A stretch of 64,000 bases of DNA from Neoceratodus forsteri (taxonomy: Eukaryota; Chordata; Ceratodontiformes; Ceratodontidae): NCBI GenBank assembly GCA_016271365.2, contig CM057456.1, positions 664,729,501 through 664,793,500 of the forward strand, read 5' to 3'. The notes beneath the pieces are model-generated. The model was not told the DNA's origin, searched no databases, and worked only from the letters and a program-made list of their open reading frames with translations. The translations under genes were made by a program, and so were the position numbers. This document shows positions 43,683 through 53,344 of this stretch, piece after piece. Position 1 is the stretch's first letter. Every line of letters begins with the position of its first letter.

Positions 43683-44900
43683 TGTCAGTCTCACTTCCAT
43701 AGTGGGTAAACTTATAGAAGCAATCTTGAAGGAGAGACTGGTGACCTTCCTGGAGGTCACTGAGCTCCAGGATGGGCAGCATCATGGGTTCATCTCCGGA
43801 AGTTCATGCCAGACCAACCTAATAAAATGCTACGACTGGGTCAAGGGAGTTGGACAAGGGCATTGTAGCTGATGTTCTATATTTGGATTTCAGCAAGGCT
43901 TTTGATTCAGTCCATCACAGGCGACTGGGGGCAAAGCTGAAATACATAGGGGTTGGAGCTAAGATGACTAACTGGATCAAGAACTGACTGGAAGATGGAC
44001 TGCAATGGGTGTTTTAATTGGGGGGGGCTCTGATCTCCTAGGCCAGTGACCAGTGGTGTGCTGCAGGGCTCTGTGCTAGGACTGGTGATATTCGGTCTGT
44101 TCATACTGGATCTTGCACCCGGTGTTGGAGCAAGATCAGTTTGTTCACTGACAACACCAAGATGGGGGCTGTTGTGGATGACATAGTGGGGTAGCAGAAG
44201 CTACAGAGTGACTTAAGACTTGAGGAATGGTCAGCAAGGTGGCAATGGGGTTTTAATGCAAAGAAGTACAAAGTTATGCACTTTGGGGTTAAGAACCCAA
44301 AGAGAGGGAATATTGGTTGGGTGAGGTGGGCTGGGTGTCACTGAGAAGGAGAAGAATCTAAGGGTCATGGTAATAGGGAGCATGAACAACTGATCAGTGC
44401 AGGAAGGCTACAGCTAAGGCCAATAGGATTGTTGTTGTGCATTGTGTGGGGGGTTCTCATCCAGACACAAGGATATGATCCTACCCCTGTACAGGTCCTT
44501 GGTCAGGCCCCATTGGGACTATGGCATGCAGTACTGGTGTCTGTATCTGAAGAAGGATACCAGGCTGCTAGAGGCAGTGCAGTGTAGGGCAACAAAAAAA
44601 AATACAGGGATGGAAGGCAGAACCTACAAAGAAAGGCTGAGTCACTTGAGTTTGTACACCCTAGAGGAGAGCAGGGATTTGGAAGATATGACATAAATGT
44701 TCAAATACTTGAGGGGGATGAACAAATCTGGCACAGAGGGATTCTTTAAGCTGAGGAAGTGAAGGGACATTAGGGGGCATGGGCTAAGACTGGAGGGTGG
44801 CAGATTTAGAAGGGAGATGAGGAGACATTATTTTATTGATAGGGTGGTGTCAAACTGGAATGCTCTGCCAGAGGAGATGGTGGCATGCAGAATGGTGGGC
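43683..44900 (+). pseudogene. CR1-like reverse transcriptase, broken
   Basis: Starts inside RT: VSLTSIVGKLIEAILKERLV, GQHHGFISGSSCQTNLIKC, then (after a frame change) ADVLYLDFSKAFDSVHHRRL, KYIGVGAKMTNWIKN, a stop, and the polymerase region. There the usual FADDTK appears as FTDNTKMG (about 44143-44165), so the first catalytic Asp position reads D-N. Later LPLYRSLVRPHWDYGMQYW and YKERLSHLSLYTLEESRDL (44442-44696), where EYC is DYG. Several stops. It would have been the copying enzyme of a CR1-type LINE. Confidence 0.8.
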
Positions 44901-45075
44901 AGTTTCAAAACAGAATGAGAGAGGGCAGGGGGGCTGGGTAAACAACACTGAGCAGTTTCCATGGGTGAGAGGGGTGATGGGCCAGCTACAGTATAGGGGT
45001 GCTAGTTAAGCATTCGAGCAGACTTGATAGACTGTGAGGCCTGTTTCTGCAGGCATGTTTTGTATGTTCATATGT
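43683..45075 (+). mobile_element. CR1-like LINE, 5'-truncated
   Basis: The coding part covers RT to C-terminus (43683-44900), then a short 3' UTR ending GTATGTTCATATGTTTGTATG, a short-word tail like those of CR1 elements. It differs from the L2-like LINEs at 53 and 57 kb in protein sequence and tail. Confidence 0.8.
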
Positions 45076-45438
45076 TTGTATGCTAAACAATGTAAACACA
45101 GATGCTGCACAATACAGACACATTCTTGAATACAAGCACACATGTGCATTTCACAAAATAAACAAGGACACCCCATACAGTGCACAACTTTGAACTTTTA
45201 ACCTGATCACTTACTGCACTAGGGCCTCTAGAGTCAGCATGATCTTTTTTTAAAAAAAGAAATGGTCTCATGAACTTTGACAGATGAGCATACACTTCTC
45301 TCTCTAGTAAACTGATTAATCTTAATGGAATGGGGCAATTTTGTGTTCCATATTCTTTGATCCTGAGTCACTAACAGATCTATGGTCTGACAGCCTACTC
45401 CAATCCCTGAAAGCCCTATCACTGATATTAGCAATGAC

Positions 45439-45830
45439 TTCTAAGAATTTCTCTTGTACAATAGATGCATGCTAACAATATACATTGTGGTTAGAAAAAA
45501 ATAGTCACAACTGGGAATTTAAGCCAGGCTCCCTCTAAACTGCTGTTCTGGTGAACTGCCACTGTGCTATCATTCCACAGGTTTCTAGGGATGTAACAAC
45601 ATAAACTGTAGTGAGAAAGCAAAAATGTTCCCAACAGGGTATCGTTCTTAAGCCCCCGCTGCAGTACTGTCCTGGTGCTCAGCCACTGTGCTATTGTTCA
45701 AAGTGGTGAGACAGATGGTTTCTAGAGAGAGATGCGTGCTAACAACATAAATTGTGGTGAGAATGAACAAAATGTTCCTGACTGTGAAGCAAGCCCAGGC
45801 CTCTTAAACTACCAATACAGATCCAAATAA
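45439..45830 (-). repeat. tRNA-like repeat units, three copies
   Basis: Three units of about 130-150 bp start at 45460 (GATGCATGCTAACAA...), 45591 and 45729. On the minus strand each has a pol III A-box-like TAGCACAGTGGCAG (complement at about 45556-45571 and 45680-45694; lost in the third) and a B-box-like GGTTTGA-TCC-type segment about 35-45 nt later. These are tRNA-derived, not functional tRNAs. See also 47015-47990. Confidence 0.75.
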
Positions 45831-46696
45831 AACCTGCACTCGTGATCAAAAAAGACACACTTCACAATCAAATCTGATTAAGTGCATTAGTGATAATTTT
45901 GTACAGTGTGAAAATAGACACTAACCACACACCACCACACAGCCTAGTATTTCACCAGTAGTTTAGAAAATAAAAATTCATATAAACAAAACAAACCGGA
46001 ACAAATGACTGAAAGTCATACAGAGTATGCATACAATAACTAATTAACTGGGGATCCACAGGTATGATAAGATAGCTGGTATGCTGGCATAGATAGAAGA
46101 GATCCCCAAGAAGAAGGTAGAAAACCTCTGGATCCCCAGTTCCTCCAAACAAAGCTATGGGATTTGAATACTTAAGAGTGATCACAGGCTGAATGTATAC
46201 AAGAAGGTGTCAGTGTGCTGGCTGCTATCTTTTTGTTTCGAAACCATATGGCAATATTATTAATTATTTAAGCATGATTACCAAGCTTTAATTAGTTATT
46301 GTATGTCTACTGTATATGACTTGCAATTATTTGTTCTGGTTTGTTTTGTTTAAATCATTTTTTTCTGAACTATTGGTATTTATGAAGTTGTGCTGTCACC
46401 AGAGTATGATGTCACAGATGAGGTAATTTTAATTGAGCATCTTATTTTTGTGTCCCCGCCCACTGACAAAGCCTTATGTTAAAGAGTTGGGGTCGTGTCC
46501 TCCACAGTGGTGTGATTTTGCAAGCATTAGGGCATTTATATTGTTATTTGTGCTAAGATGCAATACATTATTGTTTTGAATCTCATTTTGTGCTACTATT
46601 GCTACTTATTCCTGTGAGTACGGCTCTATTTGGGAACTGTGGCATATGGTGAGACAGAAGGATTCTAGATATAGATATGCATACTACTAACATTAT
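45831..46696. other. No gene seen
   Basis: AT-rich single-copy-looking sequence between two blocks of tRNA-like repeats. No element ends recognised. Confidence 0.4.
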
Positions 46697-46790
46697 TTAT
46701 TTATTTATTCAATTTTGAATAATGAATTTTGGGTAGGCTGTCTGAACCCCAAAGGCCCCCTTTTCAGGGGCGACCCGGAATTAGTTACAG
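46697..46790 (-). mobile_element. Probable LINE/SINE 3' tail (-)
   Basis: (TTTA)n at 46697-46710, then TTCAATTTTGAATAATGAATTTTGGGTAGGCTG. On the minus strand it reads as a retroposon 3' end with an (AAAT)n tail. Family not identified. Confidence 0.45.
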
Positions 46791-46819
46791 AGAAGGAGAC
46801 AAGCACAGGAATATACAAA

Positions 46820-47015
46820 GAACATGATGCACTAATGCAGGACAGCACTTAATACATAACACCAAGTGTTGACATAAGGCCAGTTGGGCCCAAAGTTTAG
46901 TGTCACAATCTGATAAAGAACACAATGCACTAATACAAGAGAGCACTTGATACATAATACAAAGTGCTGACATAAGGCCAGTTGGGCCCGAAGTTCAGTG
47001 TTTCAATCTGGCAAG
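46820..47015. repeat. 98-bp tandem duplication
   Basis: GAACATGATGCACTAATGCA at 46820 and GAACACAATGCACTAATACA at 46918, each followed by TGACATAAGGCCAGTTGGGCC. Two copies. Confidence 0.9.
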
Positions 47016-47600
47016 GCCAGCAAATAGATATAAATTGCAGTGAGAAAGAAAAAAAATGTTCCAGACTGGAAATCCAACCCTGGCCATATCCCAACTTCTG
47101 TTCTGGTGTTCTGCCACTGTGCTATCATTCTGCTGGTGAGACAGGAAGTTTCTAGAGAGAGATGCATGCTAATAAAAATAAAGTGTAGTGAGAAAGAGAA
47201 ACATTTTCACAATTGAGACTCAAACCCAAGCCCCCGCTACCTCTGTGCTATTGTTCCATGTGCCTCTCTGCTATTGTTCCACATGGTGAAACAGAAGGTT
47301 ACTAGAGAGGGATACACGCTAACATAAATTGTAGTGAGAAAGAAAAAAGTTCACAAGTGAGAATCAAACCTAGGCCATCCCAACTATTGTCATTGTGCTG
47401 TCATTTAACATGGTGAGACAGAAGGTTTCTAGACATAGATGCATGCTAACAATGTAAATTGAAGTGAGAAAGAAAAAAATGTTTCAGACTTGAAATCAAA
47501 CACATGACCCCTCCCAACTACTGTCTTGATGCTCTGCCACTGTGCTATTGTTCCATATGGTGAGACAGAAGGTTTCTAGACAAGAGATCAGTGCTGTGAG
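47016..47600 (-). repeat. tRNA-like repeat units, four copies in tandem
   Basis: Units begin near 47016, 47161, 47311 and 47437 (CATGCTAACA-TAAATTG-AGTGAGAAAG), each 125-150 bp, joined head to tail through GGTGAGACAGAAGGTTTCTAGA. On the minus strand the A-box-like TAGCACAGTGGCAGA and B-box-like text (GGGTTTGAGTCTC at about 47215; GGTTGGATTTCC at about 47072) have tRNA spacing. The second unit has a small extra duplication (TGCTATTGTTCCA twice). Confidence 0.85.
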
Positions 47601-47849
47601 AATGCACATCTTGCACTGAGCACATTCTCCCCGTCATACACAGCTGCAAGGGAGTTAAGAAATGAACTTTGCTGTCTTGAAGTAATGCTTCTGACTAACT
47701 TGTATTCAAACCTGGACAATCTTGAAAGTCACAGTCAGAACTAATTAAGTTGACAGCAATGAAAAACTGACAGGCTAATGTCTGGAAAGCCTGCTTCAAC
47801 CCTTTCTGAAGTTTATCACTGACATCAGCAATAATATTGAACAATTTCT
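47601..47849. other. Spacer between tRNA-like units
   Basis: No gene seen. The sequence CTGACATCAGCAATAATATTG (about 47820) recurs in variant form at 45421 and 49630 next to other tRNA-like units, so part of it belongs to the longer repeat. Confidence 0.45.
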
Positions 47850-47990
47850 CTCATATTACATATATTGTGGTGAGAAAGACAAAAGGTTCCACACTGGGCA
47901 TCAACCTAGGTTTTCTTCCACTACTGTCTTGGTGCTCTGCCACTGTATTATTGTTTCACATGGTAAAAGGGACGTTTTTACACAATAGAT
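47850..47990 (-). repeat. tRNA-like repeat unit
   Basis: One more unit (ATATTGTGGTGAGAAAGAC ... TGCCACTGTATTATTGTTTCAC). The A-box has a CT-to-AT change. A further decayed copy is at about 49660-49745 (B-box-like CTCAAACCCAGGC kept). Confidence 0.75.
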
Positions 47991-48059
47991 CCATGTTATG
48001 AGAAAGCACATCCTGTAATGAGTTCAGAGCCAGCCCCCAAACACAACTGCAGTGGTGTT

Positions 48060-48359
48060 TACCCTTACCAAATGTGACACAATGGCAACACCATGGCATC
48101 ACAATGGCAACACAGTGGTGAGCTACAAAATGTGCAGTGGTACTACCTAGTGGTACCATGGTTGTACTATGGTAGTTTACATTTTGATTATTTTTGTTGA
48201 TATGGTAGGACAGTGGTACAATGGTATCACAATGGAATTGAAACAATCCACTGTGATACCATGAAAAACTTAATGGTAGTACAGTGGTGATCACAGTGGT
48301 ATTGCAATGGCAAATGAGTGGTATTACAGTGGTATTCCGAAGAACTTTTTGTAAGGGTA
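48060..48359. mobile_element. Mariner-type MITE, 296 bp
   Basis: TA-CCCTTACCAAA ... TTTTTGTAAGGG-TA: 12-nt terminal inverted repeats with one mismatch and TA on both sides (48060-48061, 48358-48359), as produced by Tc1/mariner transposases. The interior is made of degenerate AATGGTA/ACAGTGGT words and includes an ATGGTATCACAATGG / CCACTGTGATACCAT stem (about 48208-48264). No coding capacity. Confidence 0.8.
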
Positions 48360-48702
48360 GCAATGAACTTTTTTGCCAAAGCTTTCCAACAAGTTGCATT
48401 TAAACTTAGACAGGTCTCAAAGTCTCTGCAGGAACAAACTTTGTTTTTTTCTTTTTAGCTATTTCCTGAAGAAGATCTAAGGTCAAAGCGTAGATTTTTA
48501 TCTCTATTTTCTATTTTCAGCATGCATTTAATATAACCATTTTGTTTTGCATTTAGACCACATGTTGACGCAGCGCCTTGTTTAAGTAAGTTGATTGCAA
48601 CAAAGTAACAGTTCAATGTTCTGAAAGTCTGCTTCAGTTCTTGCTGAAACTTTACAAACCAGAAAGTGCAAGATGTCAGCTTACTTGCTGTGCATGCACA
48701 CT
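48360..48702. other. No gene seen
   Basis: CCTGAAGAAGATCTAAGG (about 48464-48481) is reminiscent of motifs at the ends of several vertebrate transposons, but no element could be delimited. Confidence 0.35.
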
Positions 48703-48932
48703 CTTGCAATAAAGTTTCACAATGGCAGCATATGCATTTTCCTTAGCCTATTTCTTGTAGGTCTTTTTATTGTTGCAATCCACTTCCAAAACGTCATATC
48801 AGGACAAGTGCTTCTTGCAGTCTTGACAACATGAGGAAGAGATGTGCATACCGTACATACTGGTGATGCTTCGGACTACACCTGCATCAGAGCTGTAATG
48901 AAACTTTATTGCAAGAATGTGTGCGCACTACA
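48690..48932. repeat. ~33-bp inverted repeat, 160-bp spacer
   Basis: CACACTCTTGCAATAAAGTTTCA (ending about 48719) and TGAAACTTTATTGCAAGAATGTG (from about 48899). The central 16 bases match perfectly and similarity continues into GTGCATGCAC / GTGCGCAC. May be the ends of a small foldback element. Confidence 0.7.
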
Positions 48933-50526
48933 AGTGATCCTCCATCATGTGGTTTTGGTTTGGAAATTGAACTTTTTATTGGCAAGTTGCACTGTATCTG
49001 ACACATCTCAGTGAGGAAAAAAACATTGGTAAACTTCTATGCTTTTTTTTTATTTTCTATTTATCCCCCATCTAGTTGATCCCCATCTGCTGAGTGCCCC
49101 AGCCCTGACCTCCACCAGAACTTACTGCCAGACATAGTCCCCAAGGCTTGCTCCCACAGCAGGGTCATTGAATTTCTCCAATCCCTACTGTGGTCACTGA
49201 TCCTGTTTGGGCTGGCAAGTCCAGCTAGTTGGGTGCAGGGCCTACAAGCACTCAGTGCCATCCTGCTACTGGCATTTTCTGTTTTTCAGTGCCCCCAAGA
49301 AGTATGGCATTCAGTGATATCAGGATGCATGCCACACACTCCTGCATGATTTGTGTCAACTTCTGCCATGCTCCCTGATGCACTGGCCCAGGTTACCTTA
49401 CTCCAGCATTCACCAGGGGCCAGGCAAGCATTGAGCTTTGGCCAACTTCCCCCCCACCCCAGGAGAAGGAGAGGAATCCTATAGATGCTTGATCCTCCTT
49501 CCCTCGGCCAGCCCTCCAGTGCCCTGAGATTCCTTTGAACCTGTCTTGTCAGTGTCGCAAGTTGTAGCACTACCACTGTGCTGGTGGCCCAGACGTGCCT
49601 TTGTGTTTTGAACTTGCTGAAACTGTATTGCTAACATCTGCAATGACATCTGCAATTTCTCTCATACTGCAAAAACTGTACTAAAAAAGAAAGAATGTTC
49701 CACATTTGGGCTCAAACCCAGGCATGTGTAGGTCTGAAACACTACACCAAAACCTGCTGTAAGAGCCCTATCACTGATATTATCAATGCTATCATGCAGC
49801 CAAGTCACTCAGACTAAACATAATCTTAAACTAGACTAAATGCAGAAAAATACATACATTTCCACAAGAGGTGCTTAAAAGATAAAGTTTGTTGGCTCTG
49901 AAAAAGGCAAAGAGGTTGGATCAGTGAATTGAACTGACCCAGAAATAATTTCTTCCTCCTACAGAACCACTCCATGAACAGAGACTACAAACTAGGCAAC
50001 AGCCTGATCAGGGATCTAGGACCCCATGCCTCTGTGGAACAGAGACAATCTGAGAGTACTTTGCAGCCAATGCAGAGAGAGCATCCAAATTACCCCAGAG
50101 AAAAGTTGTCTTCAGCTGGGAGATGCAGTCAGCATCTACCATCAGTTTATCAACCTCCAAAGGTATCCTGTAGACAACTGAACCATGAGTAGCCACTGGA
50201 GTTTGCCCCCACATTGGGAGCTGGACGTTGTGTATTTGCCTTATTGAAACAAGTCCTGGGTGGACGACTAGGCCCAGGTGAAACCCTGCTGAGGCCCACT
50301 GGAACGCTCTTTTGACAACTAATAGGGGCCCCTCCCTTCTTTATCAATTAAAGTAAAATTGATGTTTATTCTCAAGTTATATTTGCAAACATTACAGATC
50401 CCAATTGAAACACGCCACCGAGACCACCATCCTGCTGGCAGTCTCGACATCCTCAGTGTGGTACCCACTGCAGTTAGAGAGATCTCTCACTATGGAGATT
50501 AAGTCAGGTTCATCTGCTTGGAGACA
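48933..50526. other. No gene seen
   Basis: Mostly unassigned. A decayed tRNA-like unit lies at about 49660-49745. TTGATGTTTATTCTCAAG (about 50360) with ACAGATCC resembles the 3' end of the L1 at 7205-7250 and may be a short L1 tail (-). A 68-codon frame at 50214-50008 (-) has no recognised domain. Confidence 0.4.
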
Positions 50527-50527
50527 T

Positions 50528-50690
50528 AAGAAGAAGAAGAAGAATCAGCATTTATATAGCACGTTTCAGACATCCAAAGTGCTTTACAAGCAATGCTAGA
50601 CTGGTAGTGATGTGACTGAATGTGTGGTGGCGGCCATATTGCACATCATCACCCACACACAGCCTAGGTAACTACATGAACTGTTTGGTG
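50528..50690 (-). mobile_element. Small retroposon 3' end, copy 1
   Basis: (AAG)n then AATCAGCATTTATATAGCAC and CCAAAGTGCTTTACAAGCAA. On the minus strand this is the TGTAAAGC...GCTATATAAATGC-type 3' end followed by a (CTT)n tail. Same family as 63299-63475 and, more distantly, 56266-56330. Confidence 0.7.
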
Positions 50691-51001
50691 TTGGAACAGT
50701 TGTGGGGAATTTACTAAATTGCATAGGGTGATAAGTATTTAGCTGCTCCTATATGTGTTAAAATGTTTCCCTTTTGCTCTTTTGTCTTTTCCCTTCTCTA
50801 GTCTCTTAATACAAATATTAGCTAAACTATATTTTACAGGTGTGGGGCTAATATTGTGTACAGAGTCACAGTGTTGGGAAGCAACTGTGAGGAAAATCAA
50901 AACTATATTTCTATTTGTTCCTTGGGGTGTTAGAAAGTGTGCAACCAGCCAGGTACCCTGTTGCTACCTAAAGTGAAGGCACCTTGTCATTGCAAGTTTG
51001 T
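50691..51001. other. No gene seen
   Basis: AT-rich, no features recognised. Confidence 0.35.
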
Positions 51002-51180
51002 ATCTATTTATATTTATTTATTTATTTATTTTACCAGGTAAAAGCTCCACTGAGCATCACTCATTTACAAGGAGGTCCTGAGCAAGACAGAATACAATAC
51101 AGAAAATGACAAAAGGAAACTTATAACAAGATGTAGATTTGAATTTTTGAAAGCAACTGGCTAACAAATTTATGTAGCAA
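51002..51180 (-). mobile_element. L2-like LINE 3' end (-)
   Basis: (TATT)n, then TTTTACCAGGTAAAAGC and TCATTTACAAGGAGGTCCTG. Its reverse complement matches the 3' ends of LINEs B and E (AGGACCTCCTTGTAAATGAG, then the A-rich tail). Confidence 0.75.
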
Positions 51181-51189
51181 GAATAAAAT

Positions 51190-51606
51190 AGAAAGAAATG
51201 TTTGTAAATGTGGTTTGGTAAAAATGACCTTATACTGATTCTGTGTCCACTATATGAAAACAATAGGAAAAGGCATTTGAGAGGGATCCCCAACACGTTG
51301 GAAATGGAACCATGTTATTTAGTGACATACAGTATATCATTAAAGACAAATAGAATAGAAGTATTAGAAGCTGTGGCCTCCTTCCTCAGTGTTATTGATA
51401 GCAAGAAATTACATCTGGGAAAGGAAACACAAACATAGTGGTATAGACTTCATTACCTTTTTTAAATCTATTTATCAATAGCTATTTATTAATCGTAAGA
51501 TGGATTGTGTCATGAGTAGGTTTTAATCTTTTTATGTATTTATTGTTAAAGATGATTTTTTATGATTGTAGTGACAATACTAGTCAATCAATAAACTTAA
51601 CTTGAA
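51190..51606 (+). mobile_element. LINE C-terminus and tail fragment (+)
   Basis: A 76-codon frame (51208-51438) has LILILCPLYENNRKRHL, like the HFLLxCPLYxxxRxxxL motif near the C-terminus of several LINE reverse transcriptases. It is followed by a short 3' UTR and AATAAACTTAACTTGAA, similar to the tail of LINE D. Short and uncertain. Confidence 0.45.
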
Positions 51607-52179
51607 TTCAGACTAGAATACACAGCATGAAATAAACAGCACATTACAGTTCGATAGCATAGAAATAACAACAGGTTAAAACAATTCAATACCACAAAGT
51701 ACGTGAAAAGACAATATACACAACAGATACTACAGCTCTAAACAAGAAAATTAGCTTACAGCATAACATATAACAGGTTCAATTTTACGTAAGTAATACC
51801 ACATATCAGAGTTCTAAACTGTGTACATAGATAATTACAAATTTATATAGGTACTTACAGTTCAATGAAATGACAGCTATTAGTGCTCAGTGCAGCAATG
51901 TTAAAGCAACCCAGGTGGGCCTCCTTGCAGGGTTCAGAGGTGTTGATCCTGAAGGCCCCCAGATGGTGGAGACAATAAAATATTCAGACAACACTGCTTG
52001 GAAGTATTCTCTTAAAGCATGCTTATATATCTTTGGGAAACGTTACTGCATGTAATATTTTAAGCATGGTATTTACAGTACTTCTGCACTGCTGTTTATG
52101 ATCATGTCTGTGGCAAGACATGACCAAAACATTTGGCCAAATGTAATATTATCTGTACCAATTCCAGTTAAGTGAATTA
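51607..52179. other. No gene seen
   Basis: AT-rich. Parts (about 51610-51850) resemble LINE 3' UTR on the minus strand, but no boundary is clear. Confidence 0.35.
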
Positions 52180-52459
52180 TCAGTATCAGTGACATGCACA
52201 CCCACCGCTGGGGCTGGAAGATTGGAACCTTGTGGGTTCTAGTCCAAGGTCCCTTCTGTCCATCTGTAGTGACTGTCCAGGTGGAAGTTAAAGATCCCAT
52301 GGCAACTATCAGAAGAGTAGTGGATTTTTCACAATACCCTGACCAAATTTCCCCTCTCAGTAAAACATGCCCATGCAACCCACCCCCAGACATGTCTGGA
52401 AATGAGCTCTCTCAGCTCAGTTTTCCTTTCCTAGCCAAAAAGTTCAAATAAATAAAATA
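52180..52459 (+). mobile_element. tRNA-type SINE, candidate
   Basis: Contains a B-box-like GGGTTCTAGTCC (about 52236-52247), then the segment GTGGAAGTTAAAGATCCCATGGCA (about 52280-52303 region, a motif seen in fish and amphibian SINE bodies), and an A-rich tail AAATAAATAAAATAG (52446-52460). The A box is degenerate. Family name not assigned. Confidence 0.55.
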
Positions 52460-52560
52460 GCATAGTTTTTCTTTGCAAACAGAATTTTGTTTATCTAAAA
52501 AGATTTTGTTCAGACTAAGTATAACAAATGCAGACAATCACCACAGTGTGATGTCTTGCA

Positions 52561-52565
<5 letters not shown>

Positions 52566-52601
<36 letters not shown>
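52566..52601. repeat. (ATA)n microsatellite
   Basis: About twelve ATA/AAT units. Confidence 0.95.
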
Positions 52602-52602
<1 letters not shown>

Positions 52603-52614
52603 CTATATAGGGAG

Positions 52615-52769
52615 AATAATGGATAGGTTACAGTTTATTACTGAGGAGTAATACCATCAAGAGGTTCTGGACATATGAACCTCAAGAGCGAAGCTCGAGA
52701 GGTTCCAATGTGTCTAGAACCTCGAGATGGTTTGAGTCCCCAGTAATAAACTGTAACCTGTCTATTATT
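52615..52769. repeat. ~75-bp-arm foldback
   Basis: The left arm starts AATAATGGATAGGTTACAG and the right arm ends CTGTAACCTGTCTATTATT. The perfect core GGTTACAGTTTATTACTG is shared. Inner arms GAGGTTCTGGACATATGAACCTC-like pair with GAGGTTCCAATGTGTCTAGAACCTC-like. The arms meet at about 52691 with almost no loop. Confidence 0.85.
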
Positions 52770-53173
52770 TTATTTAATATAAGGATCTAATCTGGAAATG
52801 TTCCCCTTTTGTGTGGCGTAGGAGGAAATTTAAAACTTACAGTGCAGGCGAGGTAGTTTCCAGTTTAGGGCTAGATGAGTATGGAGAAAGCGGCTGCAGT
52901 GACTCGTCCACATCATCACATCGGTGGCCATAAAGAGGAAATGGTGAGTGGGCGGCTGATTCATCTAGAATCGAGAACGGGAGAGAAAATTGGACTACAG
53001 CTGAGGGGAAAAAAAAAACGTTCAAAACAACGAGGATTTCTCTCGCTAAGCGAGCGAGGGAGACGCCATTTTTTCTATGCTGTTTCCCCGGCTATACAGG
53101 AAAAGCAGCCAATCAGAAGCACACTTTTGAAGATGTCATGAGGGAAAGTTGCGCTTGCGTGGTTGTCTTTTGC
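52770..53173. other. Stretch between two sets of hairpins
   Basis: No gene seen. More CpG than its surroundings, with a small hairpin CTCGCTAAGCGAG (about 53043). It may be the interior of one non-autonomous element that runs from 52615 to about 53285. Confidence 0.4.
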
Positions 53174-53212
53174 TGGTAATACTATCGTTGAGGTCCCAAA
53201 TGATAGCATTAC
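53174..53212. repeat. 12-bp-stem hairpin
   Basis: GGTAATACTATC ... GATAGCATTACC, one mismatch. Confidence 0.7.
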
Positions 53213-53226
53213 CACTCGTGAACAAT

Positions 53227-53277
53227 AGTATTATCACTCTTGAAGTGTAGTATTATTACTTCGAGAGTGATAATATT
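53227..53277. repeat. 20-bp-stem hairpin
   Basis: AGTATTATCACTCTTGAAGT ... ACTTCGAGAGTGATAATATT, 18 of 20 paired. Confidence 0.8.
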
Positions 53278-53344
53278 ACAGATAATTTTTTGTATGCTTT
53301 TGTAGCATATTAAAATAGAAATCCATATATTAAATAATAATAAT

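Noticed and set aside
47016..47600. Functional tRNA genes
   Set aside because: A and B boxes are present but the units lack a consistent acceptor stem and anticodon arm, and they differ strongly from each other.
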